Positions 18,603-27,699 of a DNA stretch of 64,000 bases are shown here, piece after piece; within the stretch, counting starts at the first letter, position 1, and every line of letters begins with the position of its first letter. Both the position numbers and the translations under genes were made by a program. The notes beneath the pieces are model-generated. The model was not told the DNA's origin. It saw nothing but the letters and a program-made list of their open reading frames with translations, and did no database searches. The DNA lies in contig JAIYDA010000009.1 in assembly GCA_027487735.1 (NCBI GenBank), forward strand, positions 1 to 64,000, given 5' to 3'. This stretch comes from Planctomycetaceae bacterium (GTDB lineage Bacteria > Planctomycetota > Phycisphaerae > Phycisphaerales > UBA1924).

Positions 18603-21335
18603 ATGCATCACCCCCGCAGCACCCCAAAGGTCGGTCGTCGATTCGTGAAGTCGCTGATGCTCGCCGCGCTCGCGACGGGCGCGACCGTTGCCCAGGCAGG
18701 CCCGGATGTGATCGTGGGTGACCTCGACCAGGTGCAGAACTGGGGTATGGTGGGTGGGATTCGCGCCTACTCGGTGGGCACGATCTCGTGCAACATCGGC
18801 GATCAGCCGTTGGAATGGGAAGACGTTCCGCAGGCCGGCTTCACGGGCAACGTCTACCCCGTCATCTCGGGCAACGTCTATCGCCTGCGTGATGGTCGCT
18901 TCCAGCAGCTTGGCCAGCAGTGGCTCAAGCATGGGTTCTGCGCGCTGAATGGCAACGTGTGCAGCAGCTGCCCCCAGCAGAGCAACCCCGGGTGTCGCTT
19001 TCTCATGCCGGGGTGCTCGGACCCCTACAGCGCGAGCCTCAACGGCAGCCAGGGGGGCCTTGGCCCGAAGTATGAAGTGAACCCCGCGACGGGCTTCTTC
19101 CCCGTGAACTGGACGAACATCGGCAGCAACGGCGCCGCGACGGGCGATGCGATCTATAAGCGCATCCAGGTTCCGGATGCTGAGCTCTCGGACACCAACG
19201 GGTCGTACTTCGTCAGCAGCATTTACATCCACCCGCAGGATTCGGCGAACAACGTCGACAACAACAGCCAGAGCTACCGCCGCGTGACGGTGAGCGGGGC
19301 GAGCAAGAACCTGCTCGTGACCGACTCGACGCAGCGTCAGAAGCCCGCGATCTTCGCGTGGCGCGAGTACGGCGGCGGTGCGGCTGGCGGGGCTGGCATC
19401 GTGGACGAAGGCGTGCTGCTCTCGGCGATCGATGTGCCCGACGATGGTCGCTTCTGGGTGGGCAGCAAGGTCATCTCGCTGGGCAATGGCCTCTACCGCT
19501 ACGAGTATGCGGTCCAGAACCTCACGAGCCACCGCGCGGGTCGCACGTTCCGTGTGCCCGTTGCTGAGTCGAGCACGGTCTCGGGCGTCGGCTTCTCCGA
19601 CGTTGGGTATCACAGCGGCGAGCGTCAGCGCGGCGACGACTGGACGAGCAGCGTGAGCAACGGCTACATCACCTGGACGATGCCCGACCTCTACGCCGAC
19701 GACCAGTGGGAGAACGCCCTGCGCTGGGACACGATCTACAACTTCTGGTTCGTGAGCAACGGCGCCCCCGCAACGGGCAACGTGCAGCTGGGGCTCTTCC
19801 TGCCCGGCACCGCGACGGACACGCACGAGGCATTCGTGCACACCGCGGGCGTGGGCGGCCCACCCCCGGCCCCCAGCAACGACAACTGCGCCGCGGCGAT
19901 CTCGCTGGGCCTCGATGGCACCACGGCGAACTTTGACACCACGAGCGCCACGACCGACGGCAGCGCGGAGAGCCTCTGCACCGGCGGCAACAGCAATCAG
20001 ATCACCAACGACGTGTGGTACACCTTTAGCACGGGCAGCTGCGCGGGTGACGTGACGCTGAGCACCTGTGGCTCGACCTTTGACACCAGGCTCGCGGTAT
20101 ATGCGGGTGGAGCATGCCCCGGCGCGACGGACATGGCTCTGGCGTGCAACGACGATTCGACGACCTGCCCGGGCAACAACGGGCTGAGCTCTCACCTCAC
20201 CTTCGCGGCTGCGGCGAACAGCACGTATCGCGTCCGCGTCGGCGGCTTTAACGGCGCCTCGGGCGTGGGTCAGCTCAACGTGGCTCGCGCGGTGTGCGTG
20301 CCCCAGCCTCCGGCGAACGACCGCTGCAGCAGCGCGGTCTGGGTTGCCGACGGCCAGACCGTCACGGGCAGCACAGCCCTCGCAACCAACACGGCTGCGG
20401 ACGGCGGTGGCGGGTGCAGCTCGGGCAGTTCGCGCGACGTGTGGTACAAGTATCGCCCGACGGTGAGCGGCGAAGTGCTGATCGGCACGTGCGGCAGCAC
20501 GTATGACACGGTCGTGACGGTGCACACCGCGTGCGGCACCGCTCAGATCGCGTGCAACGACGATCACCAGCAGGGCGGCACGTTCTGCTCGTCGAACCTC
20601 GCGTCGCGTGTTGCGGTCAACATGACCGCCGGCACCACCTACCTCATCCGCGTGGGCGGCTATGGCGCGAATGCCTCGGGCGATTTCACGATGAACATCG
20701 CAGGCGGCGGCGGCGTGACGCCCCCCGGCAACGACGACTGCTCGGGTCGCGCTGGGCTGGGCCTGGGCAACCAGACCTTCACGCTCGTGGGCGCATCGAC
20801 GGATGGCCCGGTGCACGCTGGTGAGCAAACCAACAACGATGTCTGGTTCAACCACCCGGGCCTCTGCACGGGCGACCTGCGCATCCGCGTCTGCAGCCCG
20901 CAGGGCTTCACGCCCCGTCTTGCCGTCTACTCGGGCGAAGGGTGCAGCAACCTCGAGAGCCGGTTCTTGGGCTTTGGTGTCGCGGCAGCCAGCGGCGCGT
21001 GCGGCAGTGGAGCGGTTGAGTACATCGTGCCGGGCGTACAGGCTGGGCAGGCCCTGAGCATCCGCGTGGGCTCGACCTCGCCCTCAGCGAGTGGCACGGG
21101 CACGCTGCAGCTGGAGTGCCTGCCCGCTGGCCCCAACTGCAACGACATCGACTTCAACAACGACCAGCTCTTCCCCGATGACTCGGACCTGGTGGCGTTC
21201 CTCTCGGTGCTCGCTGGCGCCAGCTGCCCCACGGCTTCGTGCGACAGCATCGACTTCAACAACGACGGGCTCTTCCCCGATGACAACGACCTGCTCAGCT
21301 TCCTGACGGTGCTGGCGGGCGGCGACTGCCAGTAA
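18603..21335 (+). CDS. large secreted protein with three NDxC repeats and two C-terminal dockerin-like modules
   Basis: A 910-aa exported protein of unknown function. The start at 18603 gives a basic N-region, a hydrophobic core and cleavage after AQA (about residue 33). The first ~400 residues form an unrecognised domain with several Cys. Three related ~130-aa repeats follow (about 421-561, 567-699 and 706-838), each opening with a PxNDxC box and carrying a DVW(Y/F) motif. The end holds two 30-aa modules, Cys...Cys, with DFNNDxLFPDDxDL and FLxVLAG cores (845-874, 879-909). These resemble calcium-binding dockerin or EF-hand loops. A strong terminator follows. A surface or matrix role is inferred. 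Confidence 0.82.
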   Translation: MHHPRSTPKVGRRFVKSLMLAALATGATVAQAGPDVIVGDLDQVQNWGMVGGIRAYSVGTISCNIGDQPLEWEDVPQAGFTGNVYPVISGNVYRLRDGRFQQLGQQWLKHGFCALNGNVCSSCPQQSNPGCRFLMPGCSDPYSASLNGSQGGLGPKYEVNPATGFFPVNWTNIGSNGAATGDAIYKRIQVPDAELSDTNGSYFVSSIYIHPQDSANNVDNNSQSYRRVTVSGASKNLLVTDSTQRQKPAIFAWREYGGGAAGGAGIVDEGVLLSAIDVPDDGRFWVGSKVISLGNGLYRYEYAVQNLTSHRAGRTFRVPVAESSTVSGVGFSDVGYHSGERQRGDDWTSSVSNGYITWTMPDLYADDQWENALRWDTIYNFWFVSNGAPATGNVQLGLFLPGTATDTHEAFVHTAGVGGPPPAPSNDNCAAAISLGLDGTTANFDTTSATTDGSAESLCTGGNSNQITNDVWYTFSTGSCAGDVTLSTCGSTFDTRLAVYAGGACPGATDMALACNDDSTTCPGNNGLSSHLTFAAAANSTYRVRVGGFNGASGVGQLNVARAVCVPQPPANDRCSSAVWVADGQTVTGSTALATNTAADGGGGCSSGSSRDVWYKYRPTVSGEVLIGTCGSTYDTVVTVHTACGTAQIACNDDHQQGGTFCSSNLASRVAVNMTAGTTYLIRVGGYGANASGDFTMNIAGGGGVTPPGNDDCSGRAGLGLGNQTFTLVGASTDGPVHAGEQTNNDVWFNHPGLCTGDLRIRVCSPQGFTPRLAVYSGEGCSNLESRFLGFGVAAASGACGSGAVEYIVPGVQAGQALSIRVGSTSPSASGTGTLQLECLPAGPNCNDIDFNNDQLFPDDSDLVAFLSVLAGASCPTASCDSIDFNNDGLFPDDNDLLSFLTVLAGGDCQ

Positions 21336-21374
21336 GCGTCGCTCCTCGCACCGGACCGCATGACATGAATCAGC

Positions 21375-21404
21375 CGGCCCCGCACACGCGTGCGGGGCCG
21401 TTTT
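21375..21404 (+). terminator. intrinsic terminator after the secreted protein gene
   Basis: A perfect 11-bp stem, CGGCCCCGCAC / GTGCGGGGCCG, closes a 4-nt loop and is followed by TTTT. It lies 39 nt after the stop codon. Confidence 0.92.
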
Positions 21405-21569
21405 CATTCTGCGCTTTCATTCCGTGAGTAGCGCCGGATTGGGCGGTGCGACGCCCCTAAACTCACTCTTTGCTCGACCGGAGCGGGGGCGTGCAGCACT
21501 GCACTGGCCCGGGCTTCCGGGCAGCAGCCTGTTTCGCACTCTGTTCGGATCGATGGACCGATCGTCATC

Positions 21570-23888
21570 ATGCCCAGCCAACCCAATCGCGCCCTTCGCC
21601 TCATCGTCCCCATTGCCATCGGCATTCTCGGGGGCGCCTTGGTGTGGGCGGTGTTTACCAAGACCAAACCCAAGGCCCCGGCACCCGAGGCCCCCGCTGC
21701 GAGCACGCAGGGCGTGACCACGCCTGCCGCACCTGCTGCGACCGGCGCTGCGCCTGCCGCGCCGCAGACACCTGCACCACTGCCAGCGCCCACGCCCAGC
21801 ACGCCTGCTGCGACTCAGGCCGCTGCGCCGGGCCAGCAAGCTGCTCCGACAGCGGCGGTCCCTGTCGCACCCAGCGCTGCTGCGATCACCAATCTTTCTG
21901 CCAAGGTGTTCACTGCGCCGACGCAGCCCATCACGCTCGAGAGTGACGACGTGCTGGTCACGCTGTCCGCTGTGGGCGGGGGCATCGAACGCATCACGCT
22001 GAAGAAGCGGTTCGACACGATTCGCAAGCAGAGCCAGATCATCGTGCAGGATGCGCCCGCCGCGGGCCCGGGGCTGCCCAGCCTGATGGTGCCTTTCGCG
22101 GCGGTGCAGCTTGATGTGACGCTGCCTGCTGCGCCTGGGCAGGCGGCACTCGCGCCGATCGCGGTTTCTCTCTACGCCAACACCGCGGGCGTGCACTGGC
22201 GCGAGACGGAGACAGCGGGTGAGCTGGAGGCGATCGTTGTCGATCAGGCGGGCAACGCCGTGGCGCGGGTGGTGCGGACGTTTGCGGCAGATGGGTACAA
22301 CATCGACATGCGGCAGCGCATCGAGAACCTCTCGGGCGTGCCCCTCTCGGCGCGGATGACGCAGTATGGGCCCATCGACCCGCCCTTGGACAACATCGCG
22401 TACGGCGGCGACATGCGGCGGCTGCGGTTTGGGGCGATGCTGCCTGCAAACCTCGACCCTGCGCAGCGGAGCGTGACGGGGGACAACCACATCGAGTGGC
22501 GTCGCAACGCGCTGGCAGAGCCTGAGCCGCTGTTCAATGCCGATGGCACGCCCCTGATGGGGCCCGACGGCAAGCAGATGAAGGGGTATGTGCCGCTGAG
22601 CCAGAGCAGCAAGCGTTTTCCTGATGAGGCCGCGACGAAGGAAGGCCAGAGCCTGGTGTGGATGGGGCTAACGAGCCGGTATTGGGGCATCGCGGCGGGC
22701 CCGCTGAGCGACGCGGGGGCAACGGGCGTAAGCAAGCAGCTCGCGTGGGTGGAGAGCGTGCACACGCACGTGCCGGGCGGCACCGGGGCGATTTTGGGCC
22801 TCATGCTGCGTGGCAAGTCGCTGCCCCTCGCGCCGGCTGGGCTTGCGGGCAGCAGTCAGCAGGCGGACCTGCGCGTGTTTGCGGGGCCTTTGGATCGGTC
22901 GCTGATTGCGAGCGATGCGTGGCGCGCGAGCGTGGCACTGAAGGACCTTGTGATCTACAACTTTGGCGGGCCTTGCGGGCCTTGCACGTTCCAGGGGCTT
23001 GCGAACTCGCTGCTGGGGCTGCTGCGGTTCTTGCACAACAACGTGTTCTTCGATTGGGCGATGGCGATCATCATGCTGGTGGTCATCGTGCGCACGCTGC
23101 TGCACCCGGTGACGCGGTGGAGCCAGATTCGCATGGCGAAGTTTGGCAAGCAGATGGGGGCGATGGCCCCGAAGCAGAAAGAGCTGCAAGAGAAGTACAA
23201 GAGCGACCCCGCGAAGCTGCGCGAGGAGACCGCACGCCTCTGGAGCCAGGAGGGCGTGAGCCCTGCGGGCATGCTGGGGTGCATCCCGATGTTCTTGCAG
23301 ATGCCGGTGTGGCTGGCGCTGAGTGCGGCGCTCTACTTCAGCGTCGAGCTTCGGCACGAGGGGGCGTTCTGGGGGGTGTTCCAGGCGATTCAGCCGCAGA
23401 CCAGCCCCTTCTGGCAGTTCCTGGGCGACCTGAGCGAGCCCGACCGGCTGATCTACTTCGGCAAGACGATCGTGAGCCTGCCCATTCTGGGCGACATCCG
23501 CAGCATCAACATCTTGCCCGTCCTGCTGGGCATCGTGTTCTTCATGCAGCAGAAGTACATGACTCCGACGACGGGCCCGATGACGCCCGAGCAAGAGATG
23601 CAGATGAAGATGTTCAAGTGGATGAGCGTCTTCCTGTTCCCGCTGTTCATGTATCAGGCGCCGAGCGGGCTTGCGATCTACTTCCTTGCCAACAGCACGC
23701 TCGCCATCATCGAGGGCAAGTGGATTCGCCACCAGATGGAGAAGCACGGCATGCTCGACCTGGACAAGATGAAGGCCGAGCGAGCTGCCCGCAAGAAGGG
23801 CAACCAGATGGGCTTCCTCGAGAAGATGCAGAAGATCGCTGCCGAGCAGGAAGAGAAACGCAAGGCGGCAGTGCGGAACAAGAAGTAA
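21570..23888 (+). CDS. yidC: membrane protein insertase YidC/Oxa1
   Basis: The inner-membrane insertase that folds and inserts membrane proteins with or after Sec. It is 772 aa, far longer than the ~550-aa E. coli protein. The first helix (about 10-28) is followed by ~70 residues of Ala/Pro/Thr-rich linker, then the periplasmic P1 domain. The conserved five-helix core starts near NNVFFDWAMAIIMLVV and includes MAPKQKELQEKYK (the C1 cytoplasmic helices) and GCIPMFLQMPVWLAL. The tail is basic (EEKRKAAVRNKK), as in proteins that bind ribosomes. rpmH, rnpA and jag, its usual neighbours, are absent, so the gene is solitary here. Confidence 0.95.
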   Translation: MPSQPNRALRLIVPIAIGILGGALVWAVFTKTKPKAPAPEAPAASTQGVTTPAAPAATGAAPAAPQTPAPLPAPTPSTPAATQAAAPGQQAAPTAAVPVAPSAAAITNLSAKVFTAPTQPITLESDDVLVTLSAVGGGIERITLKKRFDTIRKQSQIIVQDAPAAGPGLPSLMVPFAAVQLDVTLPAAPGQAALAPIAVSLYANTAGVHWRETETAGELEAIVVDQAGNAVARVVRTFAADGYNIDMRQRIENLSGVPLSARMTQYGPIDPPLDNIAYGGDMRRLRFGAMLPANLDPAQRSVTGDNHIEWRRNALAEPEPLFNADGTPLMGPDGKQMKGYVPLSQSSKRFPDEAATKEGQSLVWMGLTSRYWGIAAGPLSDAGATGVSKQLAWVESVHTHVPGGTGAILGLMLRGKSLPLAPAGLAGSSQQADLRVFAGPLDRSLIASDAWRASVALKDLVIYNFGGPCGPCTFQGLANSLLGLLRFLHNNVFFDWAMAIIMLVVIVRTLLHPVTRWSQIRMAKFGKQMGAMAPKQKELQEKYKSDPAKLREETARLWSQEGVSPAGMLGCIPMFLQMPVWLALSAALYFSVELRHEGAFWGVFQAIQPQTSPFWQFLGDLSEPDRLIYFGKTIVSLPILGDIRSINILPVLLGIVFFMQQKYMTPTTGPMTPEQEMQMKMFKWMSVFLFPLFMYQAPSGLAIYFLANSTLAIIEGKWIRHQMEKHGMLDLDKMKAERAARKKGNQMGFLEKMQKIAAEQEEKRKAAVRNKK

Positions 23889-23922
23889 GCGGAACGAGCA
23901 GTCAGGAGAGGCCCACGGACGT

Positions 23923-24588
23923 TCAGGCCGAGACGTTCACGACGCCCACGTGCGTGGGGACCACAATCTCCGCCTCGGTCGCGGCCTTCACCTCGTCCGC
24001 AGTCACGCCCGGGGCAAGCTCCTTGAGCACGAACCGGCGGCGGGCGGGGTCCATCTCGAGCACGCAGAGCTCGGTGATGACCATGTCGATGCAGCGCCTG
24101 CCCGTGAGGGGGAGGTTGCAGGCCTTGAGAATCTTCGGGCTGCCCTTGGCGGTGTGCTCCATCGTCACGATGACGCGCTGCACGCCCGCAACAAGGTCCA
24201 TCGCGCCGCCCATGCCCTTGACCATCTTCCCAGGAATCATCCAGTTGGCGATGTCGCCCTCCTGGCTCACCTGCATTGCGCCGAGGATGCAGAGGTCGAC
24301 GTGCCCTCCGCGAATCATCGCGAAGCTGTCGCTGCTGCTGAAGAAGCTCGCGCCGGTGCGGGCGGTGACTGTCTGCTTGCCCGCGTTGATGAGGTCGGGG
24401 TCGACCTCGTGCTGGCGCGGGAAGGGACCGATGCCGAGGAGGCCGTTCTCGCTCTGCAGCCAGACGTCCAGGCCCTTGGGGACATAGTTTGCCACCAGCG
24501 TGGGGATGCCAATGCCGAGGTTGACGATGTAGCCGTCACGAAGCTCTTGTGCGGCACGCATGGCGAGTTGGTCGCGGGTGAGGGGCAT
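23923..24588 (-). CDS. scoB: 3-oxoacid CoA-transferase subunit B (orphan)
   Basis: The beta subunit of a succinyl-CoA:3-ketoacid (or acetoacetate) CoA-transferase, 221 aa, the normal size. The active-site glutamate that forms the CoA thioester is Glu47 in [11 protein letters not shown], and [11 protein letters not shown] precedes it. [14 protein letters not shown] and [16 protein letters not shown] are typical. The alpha subunit gene normally precedes it, but upstream of the start is the divergent floA gene, and downstream is yidC on the opposite strand. The partner must be encoded elsewhere or be missing. Confidence 0.93.
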   Translation of the reverse strand: MPLTRDQLAMRAAQELRDGYIVNLGIGIPTLVANYVPKGLDVWLQSENGLLGIGPFPRQHEVDPDLINAGKQTVTARTGASFFSSSDSFAMIRGGHVDLCILGAMQVSQEGDIANWMIPGKMVKGMGGAMDLVAGVQRVIVTMEHTAKGSPKILKACNLPLTGRRCIDMVITELCVLEMDPARRRFVLKELAPGVTADEVKAATEAEIVVPTHVGVVNVSA

Positions 24589-24724
24589 GGACCAAGCGTA
24601 GGAAACGCACGGGCGGCATCAAGGCTTGGCGGGGCGGGTTGTGGTTTTCGGTGCTGTCTGTGCCCTTTGGGGCTGTTGATGGGCGGCGGTATCCGCGCGT
24701 GCCATCGCTCGCTACACTGTTCCC

Positions 24725-25825
24725 ATGATCACAGGTCTGTCGACGTTGTCTCCGCTCAGCATTGGTTCCTCCGCAACTTCGCTCACGCTTGCCCAGGCTG
24801 GCGGTGGGCAGAACAACACCATCCTCATCGTTGTGGTGATCATCGGCGCGTTTATTCTGCTGGTGATCGGCATCTTCTTGCTGCAGTTTCTGAACCTGTA
24901 CATCCAGGCCCTGACGAGCAATGCGAGCGTGGGCCTGCTGGACATGGTGGGCATGAAGCTCCGCAAGGTGGACATCCGCACGGTCGTCATCAACCGCATC
25001 CGCGCCGTGAAGGCGGGCATGGACATCCCGACCAACGCGATCGAAACCCACTACCTCGCGGGCGGACGCGTGAACAGCGTCATCAGCGCGATGATCGCGG
25101 CGAAGGGCGCGCGCATCGACCTGCCCTGGCAGACCGCGACCGCCATCGACCTCGCGGGGCGAGACATTCTCGACGCGGTGCAGACGAGCGTGAACCCCAA
25201 GGTGATCGACTGCCCCGCGGTGAACGGCCCGCGCAGCACGATCGATGCGGTGGCAAAGGACGGCATTCAGCTGAAGGTGAAGGCCCGCGTGACGGTGCGG
25301 ACGAACATCGCGAGGCTGGTGGGTGGTGCGACGGAAGAGACGATCATCGCGCGCGTGGGCCAGGGCATCGTGAGCACGATCGGTAGCGCGGTGGACCACA
25401 AGAAGGTGCTGGAGAACCCCGACGACATCAGCCGCAAGGTGATGGAGACGGGCTTGGATGCGGGCAGCGCGTTCGAGATTCTGTCCATCGACATCGCCGA
25501 CGTGGACGTGGGCGACAACATCGGCGCCAAGCTGCAGACCGACCAGGCGAACGCGAACAAGCAGATGGCCCAGGCCGAGGCGGAAAAGCGGCGTGCCCTC
25601 GCCGTGGCGCAGGAGCAGGAGTTCCGCGCGGAGGAGCAGAAGAACCGCGCCGCAGTGGTGCTTGCGGAGGCGGAGGTGCCGCGTGCGCTGGCCGATGCCT
25701 TCCGCGGCGGGCGGCTGGGCGTGATGGACTACTACAAGATGCAGAACCTGCAGGCCGACACGAGCATGCGGAGCGCGATCGCGGGCGATGGTGCGCCGGG
25801 CGCGCCACCCGCGCCGGGTCGCTAA
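24725..25825 (+). CDS. floA: flotillin-like protein FloA
   Basis: A bacterial flotillin of the SPFH class that scaffolds ordered membrane domains. The protein is 366 aa. After a short N-terminus there is one strong membrane helix (about 32-55), then the FloA-type region ([28 protein letters not shown]). The C-terminal helix is rich in Glu and Ala ([20 protein letters not shown]), the usual oligomerisation coiled coil. Length is slightly above the ~330-aa B. subtilis FloA because of the N-terminus. NfeD, its common partner, is not adjacent. murD follows by 72 nt on the same strand. The gene is divergent from scoB. Confidence 0.92.
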   Translation: MITGLSTLSPLSIGSSATSLTLAQAGGGQNNTILIVVVIIGAFILLVIGIFLLQFLNLYIQALTSNASVGLLDMVGMKLRKVDIRTVVINRIRAVKAGMDIPTNAIETHYLAGGRVNSVISAMIAAKGARIDLPWQTATAIDLAGRDILDAVQTSVNPKVIDCPAVNGPRSTIDAVAKDGIQLKVKARVTVRTNIARLVGGATEETIIARVGQGIVSTIGSAVDHKKVLENPDDISRKVMETGLDAGSAFEILSIDIADVDVGDNIGAKLQTDQANANKQMAQAEAEKRRALAVAQEQEFRAEEQKNRAAVVLAEAEVPRALADAFRGGRLGVMDYYKMQNLQADTSMRSAIAGDGAPGAPPAPGR

Positions 25826-25897
25826 GCGGGCGTGTTCGCCGGGTTTGTCGGCACCGCTTGACAGGCGAGTTTTTCGCACGCGTGCACGGAGGCACCC

Positions 25898-27316
25898 ATG
25901 CTGCAATGGCTCACACCGCAGGAAGCTGAGAAGGGGCTGCCCACCGACGCGTCGCTGCGCGGCAAGCTCGTGACGGTCATGGGCCTTGGTCGCTTTGGCG
26001 GGGGCCTGGGCGTGGCGCAGTGGCTGCTCGATCGCGGCGCGATGCTGACCATTACCGACTTGGAGCCCGCCGAGCGCCTCACGGCGAGCGTGGCGACGCT
26101 GCGTGCCCACCCGCAGTTTGCGAACGCACGGCTGGTGCTGGGCTCGCATGATGTGAGCGACTTTACGGCGTGCGATCTCGTCGTTGCCAACGTTGCGGTG
26201 CCCAAGCCTTGGGAAAATCGCTTTCTCGCGGCGGCGAAAGCCGCGGGCGTGCCCATCACCACCGAGATCGCCCTCACGATCGATCGGCTGCGCACGCATC
26301 GGCGGACCATCGGCATCACCGGGACGGTGGGCAAGAGCACGACCACGGCGATGGTGCACCACGCGCTTTTGACGGTGCTGCCGACGTCGCAGCGAGCGTT
26401 GCTGGGCGGCAACATTGGCGGCTCGCTGCTGCCCGAGCTCGCAGCACTCCGCGAGCAGGATTGGGTCGTGCTGGAGCTTTCCAGCGCTCAGCTCTGGTGG
26501 CTCTCGCAGTTGTTGACGGGTGAGCGGGCATGGAGCCCGCATATCGCGTGCCTCACGACATTTGCCGACAACCACGGCGACTGGCACGGGGGCATTGCGC
26601 ACTACCACGCGAGCAAGGCCCAGCTGTTCTCGCACCAGCGTGCGGAGGACGTCGCGATCTTTGGCCCCGCGCTCTTGGGCGAGGCACCTGCGGGCCAGGG
26701 GTTCAGGGCGCGGCCTGGCGTGCGCACCGTGATGGCGAATGCGGCGGAGTTCACTCGCACGATGACGCTGCCGGGCGCGCACAACCAGCTGAACGCCGCG
26801 ATTGCGCAGGCGATCGTGCAGGCTGCGGAGCCTGCGCTCGCGGCGCGAAGCGCGGAGGCGATCGCGAGCTTTCGTGGGCTTGCCCATCGCCTGCAGCTCG
26901 TGGGCGAGGTGCGGGGCGTGCGCTACTACAACGACAGCAAGAGCACCACGCCGCAGGCAACGCTCACCGCGCTCGCGGCATTGCGTGATGCGGGGTGCGG
27001 AAGCATCCACCTCATCGCGGGCGGCTACGACAAGCACAGCGACCTTTCATCAATCTCGCACGAAGCGCCGCGGCTAGCGGGCCTGTGGGGCATCGGCGCA
27101 ACGGGCGGCACGATCGTGGAAGCCGCCTCGCACGCGAGCGCGAGGTATGCGGGCACGCTGGATCGCGCGCTCGCTTCGATCGCGAGCCAGGCCCGTGCGG
27201 GCGAGGCGGTGCTGCTGAGCCCGGGGTGCGCAAGCTGGGACCAGTTTGAGAACTTTGAGCAGCGGGGCGAGGCGTTTGTCGAGCTTGTGCGTGCGGTGCA
27301 GGCTGGGGCAATCTGA
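25898..27316 (+). CDS. murD: UDP-N-acetylmuramoyl-L-alanine--D-glutamate ligase
   Basis: A cytosolic peptidoglycan-precursor ligase that adds D-Glu to UDP-MurNAc-L-Ala with ATP. It is 472 aa, with GGAGG close upstream of the ATG. The three Mur domains are visible: an N-terminal nucleotide-sugar domain (VMGLGRFGGG), a central ATPase domain (GITGTVGKSTTT, ELSSAQLWWLS, FADNHGDWHGG) and a C-terminal domain (YNDSKSTTPQATL, LIAGGYDKHSDLS). The P-loop has Val where Mur ligases usually have Asn (GTNGKST). It is isolated from other mur genes; mraY lies 4 kb away on the other strand. Confidence 0.93.
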   Translation: MLQWLTPQEAEKGLPTDASLRGKLVTVMGLGRFGGGLGVAQWLLDRGAMLTITDLEPAERLTASVATLRAHPQFANARLVLGSHDVSDFTACDLVVANVAVPKPWENRFLAAAKAAGVPITTEIALTIDRLRTHRRTIGITGTVGKSTTTAMVHHALLTVLPTSQRALLGGNIGGSLLPELAALREQDWVVLELSSAQLWWLSQLLTGERAWSPHIACLTTFADNHGDWHGGIAHYHASKAQLFSHQRAEDVAIFGPALLGEAPAGQGFRARPGVRTVMANAAEFTRTMTLPGAHNQLNAAIAQAIVQAAEPALAARSAEAIASFRGLAHRLQLVGEVRGVRYYNDSKSTTPQATLTALAALRDAGCGSIHLIAGGYDKHSDLSSISHEAPRLAGLWGIGATGGTIVEAASHASARYAGTLDRALASIASQARAGEAVLLSPGCASWDQFENFEQRGEAFVELVRAVQAGAI

Positions 27317-27346
27317 GGCTTCCTCGCGTCGCATAGCATTGCCGCT

Positions 27347-27616
27347 ATGCCGCGCCTCGTGCGTTTTTCCTCTGCCGCGCCCATTAAGATCGACCCCGCC
27401 ACGTGGCCCCGCGACGAGCAGGGCAACCTGAAGGTGCTGTCGATCTGCGGCTGCGGCATCTCTGCGAAGTTTCCGTTCTGCGATGGCGCGCACAAGGCCT
27501 GCAAGGCTGAGGACGCGGGCTGCACCTACACGTACGACATTCCGACGCGAACCGTGCAGAGCGTGACGCCTGGCACGGGCGACGTGCCGGCAACCGACGG
27601 GCAGCGCGAGGGCTAG
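27347..27616 (+). CDS. CDGSH-type iron-sulfur domain protein
   Basis: An 89-aa soluble protein with one complete CDGSH iron-sulfur motif. The 2Fe-2S ligands Cys34, Cys36, Cys45 and His49 lie in CGCGISAKFPFCDGAH, matching C-x-C-x2-S-x3-P-x-C-D-G-x-H. The cluster has the three-Cys-one-His ligation seen in mitoNEET-like proteins and is typically redox-active and labile. No membrane segment is present. Its exact role is unknown. It lies 30 nt after murD and 83 nt before prfA on the same strand. Confidence 0.9.
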   Translation: MPRLVRFSSAAPIKIDPATWPRDEQGNLKVLSICGCGISAKFPFCDGAHKACKAEDAGCTYTYDIPTRTVQSVTPGTGDVPATDGQREG

Positions 27617-27699
27617 GGACGCACACGACGCTGCCCGCTTCGAACCGTGTCGCTCCACGTTGCTCCCATGCTCGCACCGCATCGCCGCTCACCAATCGC

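Noticed and set aside
18306-20855. 849-codon ORF opposite the large secreted protein gene
   Set aside because: The plus-strand frame has a signal peptide, repeats and a terminator. The minus frame is low-complexity Arg/Ala/Val sequence.
22658-24487. 609-codon ORF over the yidC 3' half and scoB
   Set aside because: Spans two well-supported genes in other frames and carries no recognisable domain.
24536-27037. 833-codon ORF opposite floA and murD
   Set aside because: Antisense shadow across two genes with clear motifs.
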